A DNA stretch of 64,000 nt, from assembly GCA_036245525.1 (NCBI GenBank), contig BTPG01000006.1, positions 74,692,727 through 74,756,726 of the forward strand, given 5' to 3'. This document shows positions 9,551 through 19,470 of this stretch, piece after piece. The stretch is from Semisulcospira habei. Lineage: Eukaryota > Mollusca > Gastropoda > Semisulcospiridae. A program made the translations under genes and the position numbers. The notes beneath the pieces are model-generated. The model searched no databases. It was not told the DNA's origin and worked only from the letters and a program-made list of their open reading frames with translations. Position 1 is the first letter of the stretch. Every line of letters starts with the position of its first letter.

Positions 9551-9643
9551 GCAAACGATCCTCGGGCCGACTACGGTCGTGGTTGGCCACGCGCACGGGC
9601 GTGCGCGGGGCCAACCACGACCGTAGTCGACCCGACGACCTTT
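9551..9643. repeat. pal-D palindrome, long GC-rich form
   Basis: CTACGGTCGTGGTTGGCCAC and GGCCAACCACGACCGTAG pair across GCGCACGGGCGTGCGC. Outer CGATCCTCGGGCC / GACCCGACGACC pairs less well. Outermost AAGCAAACG matches other pal-D copies. Confidence 0.85.
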
Positions 9644-10041
9644 AGTTTCTAAATAGAGCTGAGGTGCACAGTTACATGCTAAACCACACTGTACAAGACT
9701 GCTCTGAAAAAAAGACAAAAATTGACTAACTCTCCATTGCTATCCGCCCAGGGCAAATTTAGAGACGACTCGAACGCTTACTCGGATTTTCCGACAGAAA
9801 TCAACCCTGCATTATTCCACAGTCGTGGATGCCGACAAGTCCAACCGGCTGACCATGGTCAGAACAGAAGTGTCCTCAGAATCGAAGTGACAGAGACAGG
9901 GCAGACGCGGAAGCTTCCCCTGCGGCCTGTGTCCCTAAATGCCACTACGTCTTCCTGTACTGTGTGACAAGACAAAACCTTTTTCTCAATCTCAATGCCT
10001 ACTGCGCGGCCGGGAGGAGGGATCGCCTCTTCGCCACCCAC

Positions 10042-10099
10042 TAAGCAAAAGGTCATCAGACGGGTCAACCACGACCGTAGTCGGCCCTATGATCTTTTG
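10042..10099. repeat. pal-D palindrome, internally deleted
   Basis: AAGCAAAAGGTCATCAGACG then GGTCAACCACGACCGTAGTC and GGCCCTATGATCTTTT. Only the right inner arm of the 9551 hairpin remains, between paired outer ends (AAAAGGTCAT / ATGATCTTTT). Confidence 0.7.
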
Positions 10100-10652
10100 G
10101 ACACTAAGAAGAGCTGAAGTGCTATAGACTAGCTTCCAGTGAGGACCGTCTGTGGCCGTGGCAATTCTGCATTAACCAATCGGCGAATTCAAACACGACT
10201 ATTCATGTATCACGATGGACAAAAGGAGCCAAAGACAATCAGCCACTACCCTACAGCAGCGACTACGGTCGCTTCACCTCCCACGATATGTCAGTACATG
10301 CGTGGTTCTCAGCAATGATGATGTATCGAACGGCCGGCAACCAGTCGACTCTGGGAGCGAAAAGGACACACAGCCCGGTAACGGCCAGTATCCTCAAAAA
10401 TTGTCTTCCGCCATGGTGGACAGGTGACCAGTCACTTCAACATCGCTCGTACAGTTGTTCCTAGACTTCTGCGGTTCTGGGCACACACACACACACACAC
10501 AATCTCACCGCACACAAAGCCTGCGGCAAAGGATCGCAATATTCCCGTCTGGCTGTGCAGTAAAAAGCTCTACAGTCCTTCCTTGGAGGAGCAGAGATAT
10601 CAGTAGACATGACCTAATCCTTACTACCGTATACCAGGTTTTGAACAATCAA
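10100..10652. other. unassigned; short CA repeat
   Basis: A short (CA)n at 10484-10501; otherwise no recognisable feature. Confidence 0.4.
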
Positions 10653-10709
10653 CAAGACGCATAGATTCTCATGCAATTGCAGGGGCTCATGAGAATCTTT
10701 GCGTCTTTG
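10653..10709. repeat. pal-A palindrome, shortened
   Basis: CAAGACGCATAGATTCTCAT pairs with ATGAGAATCTTTGCGTCTTTG. GACGC / GCGTC replaces GAGGC / GCCTC in both arms, a paired change. The left half of the GC-rich stem is deleted (CATGCAATTGCAGGGGCTC). Confidence 0.85.
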
Positions 10710-11068
10710 TGGGTGATCTCACAGATTGAAATGACCGGCCGCCCAAAGGACCGTCAGTTCGCTTGACCGCGCATGCCCGCCCGGCAGCTGTCCACTCTTC
10801 CTGGTCGGTCAAGGCTTTCAAAAAGTCGATATGCCGGCAACACGTGCCAGTCCGGCCACCACTCCCTCCCCCACCCCGCCCACCCCCGCCACCACACACA
10901 CTCTCAAACCATCTGCCCTCACCCCCCCCCCCCCCCCACCTCCCTCCCATCCAAGCACTTGTCGGAGATGTCTTTCTCGCCTCGTGAATGTTCACAAAAT
11001 GTTCGCGGCCTTTTTCTGAAGCAATCAACCCCTTCACTGCCGAGGAAAAATTTGAACACGACCCAGCT
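10710..11068. other. C-rich simple sequence
   Basis: CCACCCC-type sequence from about 10857 and a pure poly-C run at 10923-10937. Pro-rich or Gly-rich frames across it are artefacts. AACCCCTTCACTGCC near 11029 may be the left end of a full-length pal-A. Confidence 0.7.
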
Positions 11069-11134
11069 GCATGAGGCATAGATCCTCATGAGCCCCCGCG
11101 ACTGCGGGGGCTCATGAGGATCCATGCCTCTTGC
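11069..11134. repeat. pal-A palindrome
   Basis: GCATGAGGCATAGATCCTCA / TGAGGATCCATGCCTCTTGC with centre CCCCCGC-GACT-GCGGGGG. Only two arm mismatches. Confidence 0.92.
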
Positions 11135-11612
11135 TAATTTGGTATCCATGTTTCTTAGACGGTATTGGCTTTCGGTCGTTGAATGAACGTTCGTGGAAGA
11201 TTTCAGAAAGAAACTTGTACGTTGAGTGGCAGGAAAGAGGCCAAATGTTCTGCACAACTAAACCAGGCAGGTAACTGTGCAACTACTACGTATAATGCAA
11301 ATACATACAACATTACCGCTGGCCTGAGATAACCTACTGTCGCCAGGTTTTCGCTTCCTATGTTCTTGGACGCTAGACAACGCCAAACAGAAGCACTAGA
11401 AAAACACTTGAGTATCCAGCTGTGTTGCGCGCGGCACGATTCCCGGCCGTGCCCACCCTAAGAAAAAAAATATTGTCGCAGAACGTCATGAGAAACGGTA
11501 TTGCCTCCAATCTATTTGCGACTGACACACACACAAATCTAGTCTAAGCCGCAGGAGCTCATGAGAATCCGCACATCTCGCTGAAAGGGCTTGTCATTGA
11601 CGGACTGATTAA
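11135..11612. other. unassigned, with one pal-A half
   Basis: GCCGCAGGAGCTCATGAGAA near 11548-11570 looks like a solitary pal-A right arm. The 11135-11160 flank (GGTATCCATGTTTCTTAG) resembles flanks of other pal-A copies (54146, 7300), suggesting a longer pal-A element. Confidence 0.45.
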
Positions 11613-11895
11613 CACTGGTTGTGTTCCTCGATTCGCGACCGCTTAACCCATTAGGCTACATCTTGTGGCCAACTTTAAAAAAAATAAGGCTTATTGTTCT
11701 ATGAAGGCTACATTACAGATTAGGTAATAGATCAACCATTTTAGTTCAAGGGTGGCGCCAGAATAGTTGGCGCCTGAGGCGCTAAGCTACTCTGGTACCA
11801 CCCTTGAAACATCAGTCAAATGTATTTCAAGCAATAGCTGTATCAGGATGAAAAGGGTTAAAAGCGATAGCGATTCGAAGGAGACGACCAGTGTG
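11613..11895. repeat. pal-H palindrome split by a pal-B variant
   Basis: Left arm CACTGGTTGTGTTCCTCGAT (11613-11642) and right arm CGATTCGAAGGAGACGACCA (11871-11890, ending GTGTG at 11895) are separated by the TTAA element 11643-11861. Removing the insert and one TTAA gives a continuous hairpin with TTAA at its centre. Confidence 0.85.
11643..11861. mobile_element. pal-B variant (pal-B2) with TTAA target duplication
   Basis: 219 bp, starting TTAACCCATTAGGCTACA and ending GATGAAAAGGGTTAA. The core palindrome (about 11734-11808) reads TTTAGTTCAAGGGTGGCGCC and so on. The flanks differ from ordinary pal-B but match the copy at 50636. TTAA is present at both ends, inside pal-H. Confidence 0.88.
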
Positions 11896-12363
11896 TGGGG
11901 ACTCTGAATCCCGAGGCAGCAAGTGTCTCACAGAAATTCCGCCCCTTCTTCAATTTCACAAAGCAATCATACCCTCTAGCTCTTCTTCTCAACCCCCCCC
12001 CCCCTCCTCTCCACCCCTTCTCTCTCTCTGGAAGCATCACTGGGGACAGTGGACATGCATAATTCACTTGCGTCCTGCCTCTGTCCATAATGAGTTATTT
12101 CAACTCCACAGACAAAAGCTAAACCACCAGAAGGTAGAATCGTGACAATGATGATAATCTGCGGGAAAGCCCGCACCGCCGGATGTCCACTTCGAACGGC
12201 TGGTCTGTGGTGTTGGACCTGGCGGTCTAGAGCCACGCAAAACTCCGCAAGCACTACACTTCAAAACAAGCACGGTCGATCCACATCTCAGTTTCAAACT
12301 GTCGCTGAAACGAACTAGCGCAATTGTAATTTTCCGTACGCAAGCCACTGGTGGTTTGCCCTC
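11896..12363. other. unassigned; poly-C tract
   Basis: Poly-C at about 11991-12004, otherwise no recognisable feature. Confidence 0.4.
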
Positions 12364-12462
12364 GGTTGCTGCATGAGCGACCTTAACTCCTGCGCAAGCT
12401 ACTTAACAAGGTGCTCCGCGACAGTAGCTTTGCGCAGGATTTAAGCTCAATCATGCAACTGG
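12364..12462. repeat. pal-I palindrome
   Basis: GTTGCTGCATGAGCGACCTT pairs with AAGCTCAATCATGCAACTGG, and CTCCTGCGCAAGCTACTTAA with TAGCTTTGCGCAGGA. The centre AAGGTGCTCCGCGACAG has lost its right partner. Confidence 0.8.
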
Positions 12463-13002
12463 GCCCTGAGTAAGTCGTGGCCTGTGCAGGACTCAAGTCA
12501 CTCACTTTTGCAACTGGCCACTCTCCGCGACTGAAAAGCCAAGAAAAGTTTTCTCCCATCACGAGCGCAGGCCCGGCGTTTAAAATCGCCTGTAATTTTT
12601 GTGTGCAACCGGCTGTCTCTTGAGACCGCTGATTCGATTTTTAAGTCCCCGACGTGAAGACACGTTAAACCTCTTTCCGTGCGAGTGGAAATGTCGGGAT
12701 TACCACGGAAATTCTTCTGCCTATGGAGTAACATGTCCAAATTGACAAAGATAAAAAAATAAATAAATAAATAAAATTAAAATTTTAAAAATGTCGAAAC
12801 TACAGACAGAATAAACGATTGCACTATCGACACCTTTTTTTGAACATATAACCAAACACTGAATGTATTTCCGACTAAAATTCCAATCACGTCGGCATAA
12901 CAAAGTAATGTATAATGCACGCTGCAGTACTGCGATTATCAGAATGTTTGTAACATCTCTCAAAACTAACAAATTGTGTCCAAAGGTCCAGACCAGCGAT
13001 AC
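12463..13002. other. no feature recognised
   Basis: Unassigned sequence, AT-rich after 12740, with an AAAT run near 12755-12775. Confidence 0.4.
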
Positions 13003-13077
13003 TTAACCCTTTGGCTGTCGGTACCGCTTTTTGTCGAGGCGATTCCGGCTTAAAGCGCTACGCAGCCAAAGAGTTAA
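13003..13077. mobile_element. pal-C element, decayed
   Basis: TTAACCCTTTGGCTGTCGGT to CGCAGCCAAAGAGTTAA. The inner right arm is shortened (GATTCCGGCTTAAAGCGCTA). Both terminal TTAA tetramers are intact. Confidence 0.85.
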
Positions 13078-13714
13078 ACCGCCTTGCTCTCCAAGATCGA
13101 ACATATGTTCCTGCACACACATTCACCCACACCGATTCTTACATTATAAATGCAAGTTTGCCTTCAGTTAAGCTCTCTCGACTGTCTCATCCAAAAAAAC
13201 TGCGTTAAAAATTAAGAACAACATACAGCCTGCTGGTCATCAAACAAGAAAATATCCCACGTCTTTGTAAATATGTCCTCTCGCTTGGCCGCCGAGAAAA
13301 ATATTCAGCTAGCCTTCTAGTAACGGTTGGTCAGTTGTACATTGCTCAACGCTCCAAACGCAACAACTGAGTCTGTCGCTTTTATGAGTTAGTATTCTTC
13401 ACAAAATCTGCTCACAGGTCGAAGACTGTGCTGGACTTGCACTATCACACGCGTTCTCCACACGCAAACGCCGTTATACTCCCACGCCGTGATCAGACTG
13501 TCTGAAGTAACAAGGCACCGAGCGGCAAGAAGAAACTCGCCACAAGTAGGATGCGCCAGCCAGCTATGGTAACGCACACTACCCACAGGCGAATGCCCAC
13601 TGACACTGCTCAGTACAGACTTCCTCCGCTGAAACACGGTGGGTAACCATGCATACGATGCATTCTGCATAAAAAGCAACAGCATAGAGCAGCATGAGAC
13701 AATATCTATCGTCT
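13078..13714. other. no feature recognised
   Basis: Mixed sequence. GTACATTGCTCAACGCTCC near 13337 resembles the tail of the SINE at 24566 but is too short to call. Confidence 0.35.
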
Positions 13715-13779
13715 GCAAGAGGCATAGATCCTCATGAGCCCCGCATTGCGGGGGCCCATGAGGATCTAGGACCTCTTGC
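13715..13779. repeat. pal-A palindrome
   Basis: GCAAGAGGCATAGATCCTCA / CATGAGGATCTAGGACCTCTTGC; a small insertion in the outer right arm (AGGACC). The centre CCCCGCATTGCGGGGG is one C shorter on the left. Confidence 0.9.
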
Positions 13780-13844
13780 AGATCTCTGATGGGCGTTTCA
13801 GTTGCAGGCTGCTGCGATGGCAGTAAAGGGATCTCCACCATGTT

Positions 13845-13848
<4 letters not shown>

Positions 13849-13921
<73 letters not shown>
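13849..13921. repeat. (CA)n microsatellite
   Basis: About 72 bp of uninterrupted AC, ending directly beside a pal-B element's TTAA. Confidence 0.95.
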
Positions 13922-13922
<1 letters not shown>

Positions 13923-14050
13923 TTAACTCATTCAACTCCGACACGCCGCGGCAAGACATGGATCGAGCGTCTGTTTTCAGAAGTGTAATACAGTCTTCAG
14001 GGGGCAACTTCAAAATTTGCGGATTTCGGTCCTGGAGCAGAATGTGTTAA
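13923..14050. mobile_element. pal-B variant (pal-B3) without its hairpin core
   Basis: TTAACTCATTCAACTCCGAC to CTGGAGCAGAATGTGTTAA, 128 bp. It matches the flanks of the copy at 51371 nearly base for base, but GATCGAGCG joins directly to TCTGTTTTC, exactly where the other copy has its long palindrome. Confidence 0.85.
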
Positions 14051-14091
14051 TACGCCAGTCGAGGAGGGGCAAAAGCCAACATGCTTCACTT

Positions 14092-14147
14092 ACGAGAAAA
14101 GCGTGATTTTTGTGTTATGCAATAAAAGTCTCACTTTTCTAAAATAT
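14092..14147. repeat. pal-N palindrome, decayed
   Basis: CTTACGAGAAAAGCGTGATT pairs with AAGTCTCACTTTTCTAAAA around TTTGTGTTATGCAATA. Shares its core with the hairpin at 9300. Confidence 0.65.
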
Positions 14148-15104
14148 TAAAATATCGACATACTAGCTGGGTACCAGCAAGGGTTACTGAATCCTCATGA
14201 GGGTCTGCAGCCTAAGTGGTTTATTTATTTATTTTATTTATTTTTTCTGTGCACATTATGGCGCTGACACTGAGAAATATTCTTATTCTAAGAATATTCT
14301 TGAATTAATGTCTAAACATTCTTTACACTATATCCTGGAACCTTTCAATGGATAATTCACGCACTGCGACGTACACGTGAAAAGAAAAGATTTCGCATCA
14401 CCATTTTATAAAATAGTCGGCCAGTCAATAAATGATGGCCTTACAAACAATATTTTATGTACTTTGCTTCAAGTACTAAGCAAGAAAAAGAAGTTTATAA
14501 AGCGATTCCGTATGCAGCATTAGACAAAAGGTGAGTGTTACGTAACAGAAGTACAGTAAACTGTTTTACGTACATGAAAATAAATATAGTCAAAGACAAG
14601 CTACTTTTAAAAGGCGAAAGGATCCCTTGGTCGAGCTAGGTACAACTTAATCACTGCAGCGTACTTAAGAAAATCATCTTATTCAATACACAAAGGCTGG
14701 TATAGATTTCGTCCACTTTAGCACAAACTGTTGGGAAGATCGAAGAAGAAGCACTTCAAGGGAAGTAATTTTAAAACTGATGCTGGTACCAAAAATGGTT
14801 TTGTCCCTTAGATTTAAACCCAAAACAAAAAACATTTAAAAAAAAAAAATAAATAAAATTTAAAAATAAAATATGGCGGGGGCGGGGGGGTGAGTGGGTG
14901 GGTGGGGCTGTTTATTTATTTGTTTGTTTATTCATTTTTTTTCCTTTGGCTGTTGTTGTTGCTTAGTCTTTAGCAGCAACCTTTCTGTTTGCGAGATGCA
15001 CAGCCCTACATTCACAAATAAATCTTTCTCTCGGACGTAATACGGTCTTGCAAGGCTTTCACCTGACTCGTTTTCACGCATGTCACGCATGCTCGCACAA
15101 CTTG

Positions 15105-15107
<3 letters not shown>
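14148..15107. other. AT-rich unassigned sequence
   Basis: A TTTA repeat at 14220-14247, possible pal-A half near 14190 (ATCCTCATGAGGGTCTGCAG), a G-rich tract at 14876-14907. No gene seen. Confidence 0.45.

Positions 15108-15173
<66 letters not shown>
15108..15173. repeat. (CA)n microsatellite
   Basis: About 66 bp of pure CA. Confidence 0.95.
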
Positions 15174-15175
<2 letters not shown>

Positions 15176-15305
15176 ACGTATTTATGCATTTATAATATAT
15201 AAGTTATGCATTTATAATGTATCAGGTTAACAAGAAAACTCGCCTAACAAAAAAACTCGCTTAATTAACCCATTGCTGCAGAGAAAAAGTAAACACGATC
15301 CAACT

Positions 15306-15369
15306 GCAAGAGACATAGAGCCTCGTGAGCCCCTGGAGTTGCGGGGGATCATGATCTAGAGGAACCTGC
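15306..15369. repeat. pal-A palindrome, decayed right arm
   Basis: GCAAGAGACATAGAGCCTCG on the left; right arm reduced to GGGGGATCATGATCTAGAGG. TTAACCCATTGCTGCAGAG upstream (about 15265) is the probable left terminus of the full element. Confidence 0.75.
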
Positions 15370-15671
15370 GTTTTGTAGCAAGCAACAGTTTTGTTTTCTC
15401 AAAATTTATAGGGTTTATTGCCACACACTTGAACTGTTCTCTTCATTCTGTTAAACCCTAGGTGAAATCTGTTTTGTCTCGTGTAGAAATTTGACATTAA
15501 GGTTACATAAACTCGGACTGAATCAAGCAAGTGCAACAACACTGCTTCCTTACCTGTTTCGATCAGTGTACTGCGGTATTATCCGCGAGGCTGCTTGGTC
15601 GATCAATCTGCCTACGCATTTTGTCTTTCCTGAATATTGCTCATTCGAATGCAGAGTATTCAGGAGATGAA
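15370..15671. other. no feature recognised
   Basis: Unassigned sequence. Confidence 0.35.
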
Positions 15672-15765
15672 TTAACCCCTTCACTGCCAGTCGAAGCATA
15701 TTGTCTTTGCTCTGCGCCAGAGTCCCAGGTACACGGATACGAATTGGTGTCAGCAAGAAAGTGAA
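15672..15765. repeat. left end of a pal-A element without core
   Basis: TTAACCCCTTCACTGCCAG, then ACACGGATACGAATTGGTG and TCAGCAAGA, the flank seen left of the cores at 7342 and 49074. The hairpin itself is missing. Confidence 0.5.
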
Positions 15766-16367
15766 TTTTCACGGTCTCGCCATCTCCTAAAATCTTATAT
15801 GCATGAGCAAACGCGTTGGCAACATGCAGACATCAGTTACATACGTTAAGAAACCCGAAACTATTTACTTTATTTATTTGATGTGCATGGGCCGTCAAAC
15901 GCATGACGATCCGCCAAAGAATGTTCAAACATCTCTAAGATAGGACTCGGAGAGTCCATTCTCTTACCCAATCAGCTTTTCTTTCGGGAATTATGATGTA
16001 AAGGCAGCTAGACCTGTCCGATTCATTCAAAATGAATTTGAAATATACGACGGTAAAGTTATCAAAATGTATTCAGATTTAAGCCACTCATATGATTGAT
16101 ACAGGTTATCTTTCTTTAAATAATGTCGCCGTAAAAGAATGATACTATCTACAGGATCTGTAGACATAATCTCACGCAAAACGTCGTCGAAAGAGAAACT
16201 GTCAAACAAAGGGAAGTAACTGCTCACTGCTAGCAATGCTCGCAGCCGTGCTGGTGGAAAATTTGTGAGCTAGCCTGTGATTTAGACCTTACGCTACGGA
16301 ACGCAGATTCATAGTTAAGACAGAGCCACTGTTGTCTACGTTTCGTATGTGTATGAAAGAATGTGTT
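15766..16367. other. no feature recognised
   Basis: AT-rich, apparently unique. Confidence 0.4.
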
Positions 16368-16583
16368 TTAACCTATTTACCCCCAACGCCTTACAGCAGG
16401 AGATGGATTGACCATGATAATTTAAGAGTAGTGCCAGATTAGCTTGGCGCCTTCGGGCGCCAAGCTAATTTGGCACTACCGTTGAATTATCATGGTCGAT
16501 CAGTCTCTTGCACCTGGTAAATACATGTTAGGTAACAGTCCTCCAAAATTTGAGAAATGCGGCCGCGGGGTTCAATGGGTTAA
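16368..16583. mobile_element. pal-B element, complete, reverse orientation
   Basis: 216 bp between TTAACCTATTTACCCCCAAC and GGGGTTCAATGGGTTAA. The asymmetric arm (GGTAACAGTCCTCCAAAATT) lies on the right, opposite to the copies at 25665 and 36444. The core centre GGCGCC-TTCG-GGCGCC is perfect; outer arms have three changes. Confidence 0.92.
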
Positions 16584-17430
16584 ATCTGAAGACCTGGTAG
16601 TGTAAAGGCGCATATCTCTCTGTATACAGGCATGCAAAAGTAAAAAGTTCTAATTATTTCTTAGGTATAGTGACCACCAGTCCACCGAGGGTCTATCATA
16701 AAATCATCCGAACGTATAAGTAGAATGGCTATATTGCACGTAAAACAACCGAATAATTCTCCGCCCTTCATATAATTTTATGCACAATCACTGATTCGGA
16801 ATGAACGCAGAGTAGTGAACTATACAAAAGTTTTGAGAAGAAAATACGAAGCATACATATACTTTACTTTTATTTCATTTAGACAATGACGTTCAAAAAG
16901 AGACCACCTACTGAGATTTGTATTAAAAAAAAAAAAAAGTCGCCAAAACTGAAGAATCTTGGACAAGGGAAGTAACTGCTCACTTGTCACAATGATCTAT
17001 TACTGAACAAGGTTCGGATGGCGTTCCAGTCTCCGCGACTATGGTGAGCGCACTTTGCAGTATCAGATTTGTAATTCAGTGTTCAAGGTAAACTGGCAAT
17101 CTATCAACGGTCGCTAAAAATGATTAAACATTCCGAACAGCCCAATCCTCAGAAGTGGCACAGAAGTCAGTACGATTTATTTTTCAGAGAAGAAAAAGCA
17201 ATCAAATATAAACAAAGTCAAGTCTAACGTACACAAAATCAATGCCCACATTTACTCTTTATACTGTAGACACAGGTATTATATCTGGGCATTTATTGCT
17301 AATAGTAATGAAATGATTGTTGACATACCGAGGCTGCAAAAAACCATCAAAAGCGAATCACATCCGAGACAGAAGCATTATAAGGGAAAGAACTGCTGTA
17401 CACGCGACGTTCCAACACCAAGTCGATAAT
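16584..17430. other. AT-rich unassigned sequence
   Basis: No open frame, palindrome or recognisable tail; a short poly-A at 16926-16938. Confidence 0.4.
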
Positions 17431-17760
17431 GTCTCTCAATTCAATTCAATTCAAATAGCTTTATTTATCCCTAAAAGGGCAATTACATTTGTGTGGACGG
17501 GGGAGGGGGGGGGGGACAATCAAATAAAAGTCATTCAATAAACATTAATTAATATCAGGACATTCTAATATCCCATTTGTACCTGATATTAATATGCTAA
17601 ATCTGTAAGACTTATAATACTAATATTAAGACATATTAAAACTCTAAACTAATACAATTACTAAACATTATTTAAAACTTAAAGCGCATTATTAACGACA
17701 TTATCAGCGAACACATTAACGTCTTACTTTCCACTTCCACCCTCTACAACTGTCCATCCA
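17431..17760 (-). mobile_element. probable LINE 3' end
   Basis: CAATTCAATTCAATTCAAAT then AGCTTTATTTATCCC is typical in form of a LINE 3' terminus (minus strand) with a pentanucleotide tail. A poly-G run at 17500-17515 and AT-rich sequence follow. No coding part is visible. Confidence 0.4.
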
Positions 17761-17792
17761 GGACAGCGATACCCACGCGATGAAACAGCTGC

Positions 17793-17796
<4 letters not shown>

Positions 17797-17868
<72 letters not shown>
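17797..17868. repeat. (CA)n microsatellite
   Basis: About 71 bp of pure CA. Confidence 0.95.
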
Positions 17869-17869
<1 letters not shown>

Positions 17870-17901
17870 TTAACAGCTCAGTCTCTCATAAAGACCTGGG
17901 C

Positions 17902-18220
17902 CCAGTCGCATGAGCGAACTTAGTCTTGCGCCCGCCATTAACTCATTCTACCCCAGACACACTACAGCAAGATAAGGATCGACCATGATAGTTCAAGGGT
18001 GATGCCAGAATAGCTTGGCGCCTATGGGCGCCAAGCTATTCTGGCATCACCCTGGAACTATCATGGTCGATCTGTGTCCTGCACTAGAGTGCAGTCTTCA
18101 GAGGACAACGGCAAAATTTGGGGATTTCGGTATTGGGATAGAATGAGTTAAGCAAGGTGCTCCGCTACAGCCACTTTGCTTAGTGGCGGTCGCAGGACTA
18201 AGTTCGCTAATGCAACTGGC
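17902..18220. repeat. pal-I palindrome split by a pal-B element
   Basis: Left arm CCAGTCGCATGAGCGAACTT (17902-17937) and right arm AAGTTCGCTAATGCAACTGG (18200-18219) flank the pal-B insert. After removal of the insert with one TTAA the sequence reads CCGCCATTAAGCAAGGTGC, as in the uninterrupted copy at 39390 (CAGCCACTAAGCAAGGTGC). Confidence 0.9.
17938..18151. mobile_element. pal-B variant (pal-B3) with TTAA target duplication
   Basis: 206-bp insert between TTAA (17938-17941) and TTAA (18148-18151), with ends CTCATTCTACC and GGGATAGAATGAG. The arms both have GGTGATGCC / GGCATCACC, a paired change from GGTGGTGCC. Centre GGCGCC-TATG-GGCGCC. This is the clearest demonstration of the family's target site. 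Confidence 0.95.
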
Positions 18221-18515
18221 GTAGATGAAGTGAGCCCAAACTGCTCATGGTTCGGATGGAAGGTGTGACTTCGTTACCCCTACCCGCAATTCAATGTGGT
18301 GAACAAAGCCCCCCCCCCCCCCCCCCCCTCTTCCTCCCGCCTCCAAGTCAAATAAAAGGTTACAAATATTAGGCAACATCATTTATACAGAACAATTAAG
18401 AGTCACCATCGAGCAATGATCCTCACGAATCCCTGCGACAGAACGGCTGAGGAAAAAAACTTTTTTCAGTTTCTGATGGACTCACTATACTAGAGAGGCT
18501 GACTGAGCTATCGTT
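18221..18515. other. unassigned; poly-C tract
   Basis: Poly-C at 18309-18328. ATGATCCTCACGAATCCCTG near 18417 resembles one pal-A arm. Confidence 0.4.
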
Positions 18516-18584
18516 TGCTGGTGTGTGATTTTGGACCTTACGACCATAGGCCACAGCCGTGAGGTCCAAAATCACAGACTAGCA
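18516..18584. repeat. pal-G palindrome
   Basis: TGCTGGTGTGTGATTTTGGA and TCCAAAATCACAGACTAGCA enclose CCTTACGACC / CACAGCCGTGAGG. Relatives at 30511, 39001, 46480, 51231 and 57721. Ends are TGTGCTGG-like rather than TTAA. Confidence 0.85.
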
Positions 18585-18862
18585 CATCCGGCACCTTCGC
18601 TTGAAATGGCTTACACAATCAGCGTTGTGTTCAAGTTTATATCTTTTATCTGCGACCAGACAGACGAGTGTTGTTTGCGGAGAGAGAAAAAATAAGCCAA
18701 GCGTGGTTTAATTTTATTCTGAATCTTTGTGACTCACTGGAGAGGGTCGGGTTGCTAAACTTATCAGACAAAAGAATGGTGTACTAAAAGATAAAAAGAC
18801 ACCCCCCACCCCCCACACACACACACACACTTAGCCATTTTATTTTATTTTCATAAAGCCAT
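18585..18862. other. no feature recognised
   Basis: Short CA run at 18818-18832; otherwise unassigned. Confidence 0.4.
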
Positions 18863-19050
18863 TTAACCTCACGGCCGCTTTTCCCAAATTCTGGAGGTGT
18901 CACCTAACGACTATATTCCAGTTACAAGGGATGGATCGACCATGACGCGCGATGATTCAAGGGTAGTGCCAGATTAGCTTGGCGCCATCAGGCGCCAAGC
19001 TAATCTGGCACTACCCTCCTGCTGTTTGGTGTTGGTGCTAAATGGGTTAA
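18863..19050. mobile_element. pal-B element, right arm partly deleted
   Basis: TTAACCTCACGGCCGC to TGCTAAATGGGTTAA. The core centre GGCGCC-ATCA-GGCGCC is intact, but after CACTACCCT the outer right arm is gone and CCTGCTG follows. A GCGCGATG insertion interrupts the left arm. Confidence 0.88.
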
Positions 19051-19245
19051 CGGTACTAAAAATAATCTAACACAAGACAGTAAAAAATGAAACATTTGAT
19101 AGACAGATGATGTTACGAAATGAGAATTTAACTGAACGCGCATACTTTTACGTGATATCACACAGAGTTTATTTTTCATTGAATTACTAGAGGCAAAGAT
19201 CAGTTCGAAACATTCACACAACTGCAGCTGAGGTGAATCTTATCC

Positions 19246-19327
19246 CCAGTAGCAAAACGTATTCGGGCCCACGAAGGCCGTAGTGCCCACTGCCGCCGGC
19301 TTGGGCCCGAGGACCTTTGCTTACTGG
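19246..19327. repeat. pal-D palindrome
   Basis: CCCCAGTAGCAAAACGTATT and GACCTTTGCTTACTGGGA are the outer arms; CGGGCCCACGAAGGCCG faces CCGGCTTGGGCCCGAGG. The inner pairing is weaker than in the 9551 copy. Confidence 0.8.
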
Positions 19328-19339
19328 GATCCCATCTGC

Positions 19340-19470
19340 TTGGGGGGGGGGGGGAGGAGGGAAGAGGGTTAATCATAAGGGTTTGTGGAGTTGAGGAGAG
19401 TGTGGGGTATGACTGGGAATAAGGAGGAGGGTGCGGGAGGGGGGGAGAGGGGGGAGGGGGGGGGGAGCAG
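19340..19470. repeat. G-rich simple sequence
   Basis: Two poly-G runs joined by GAGGAGGG-type sequence. Reading frames across it (Pro-rich on the minus strand) are artefacts. Confidence 0.85.

Larger units (their letters stand above)
9245..10100. repeat. diverged tandem duplication (about 410-440 bp units)
   Basis: Block 1 (about 9245-9643) and block 2 (about 9661-10099) share in order CACAGTTACATG, AAACCACACTGTACAAG, a TCCATTG/ACTCGAAC section, ATTCCACMRTCG, AAATGCCACTAC, TCTTCCT, and both end in a pal-D hairpin. Block 1 carries an extra pal-N hairpin (9300-9374). Block 2 carries an extra stretch near 9836-9930. Confidence 0.75.
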
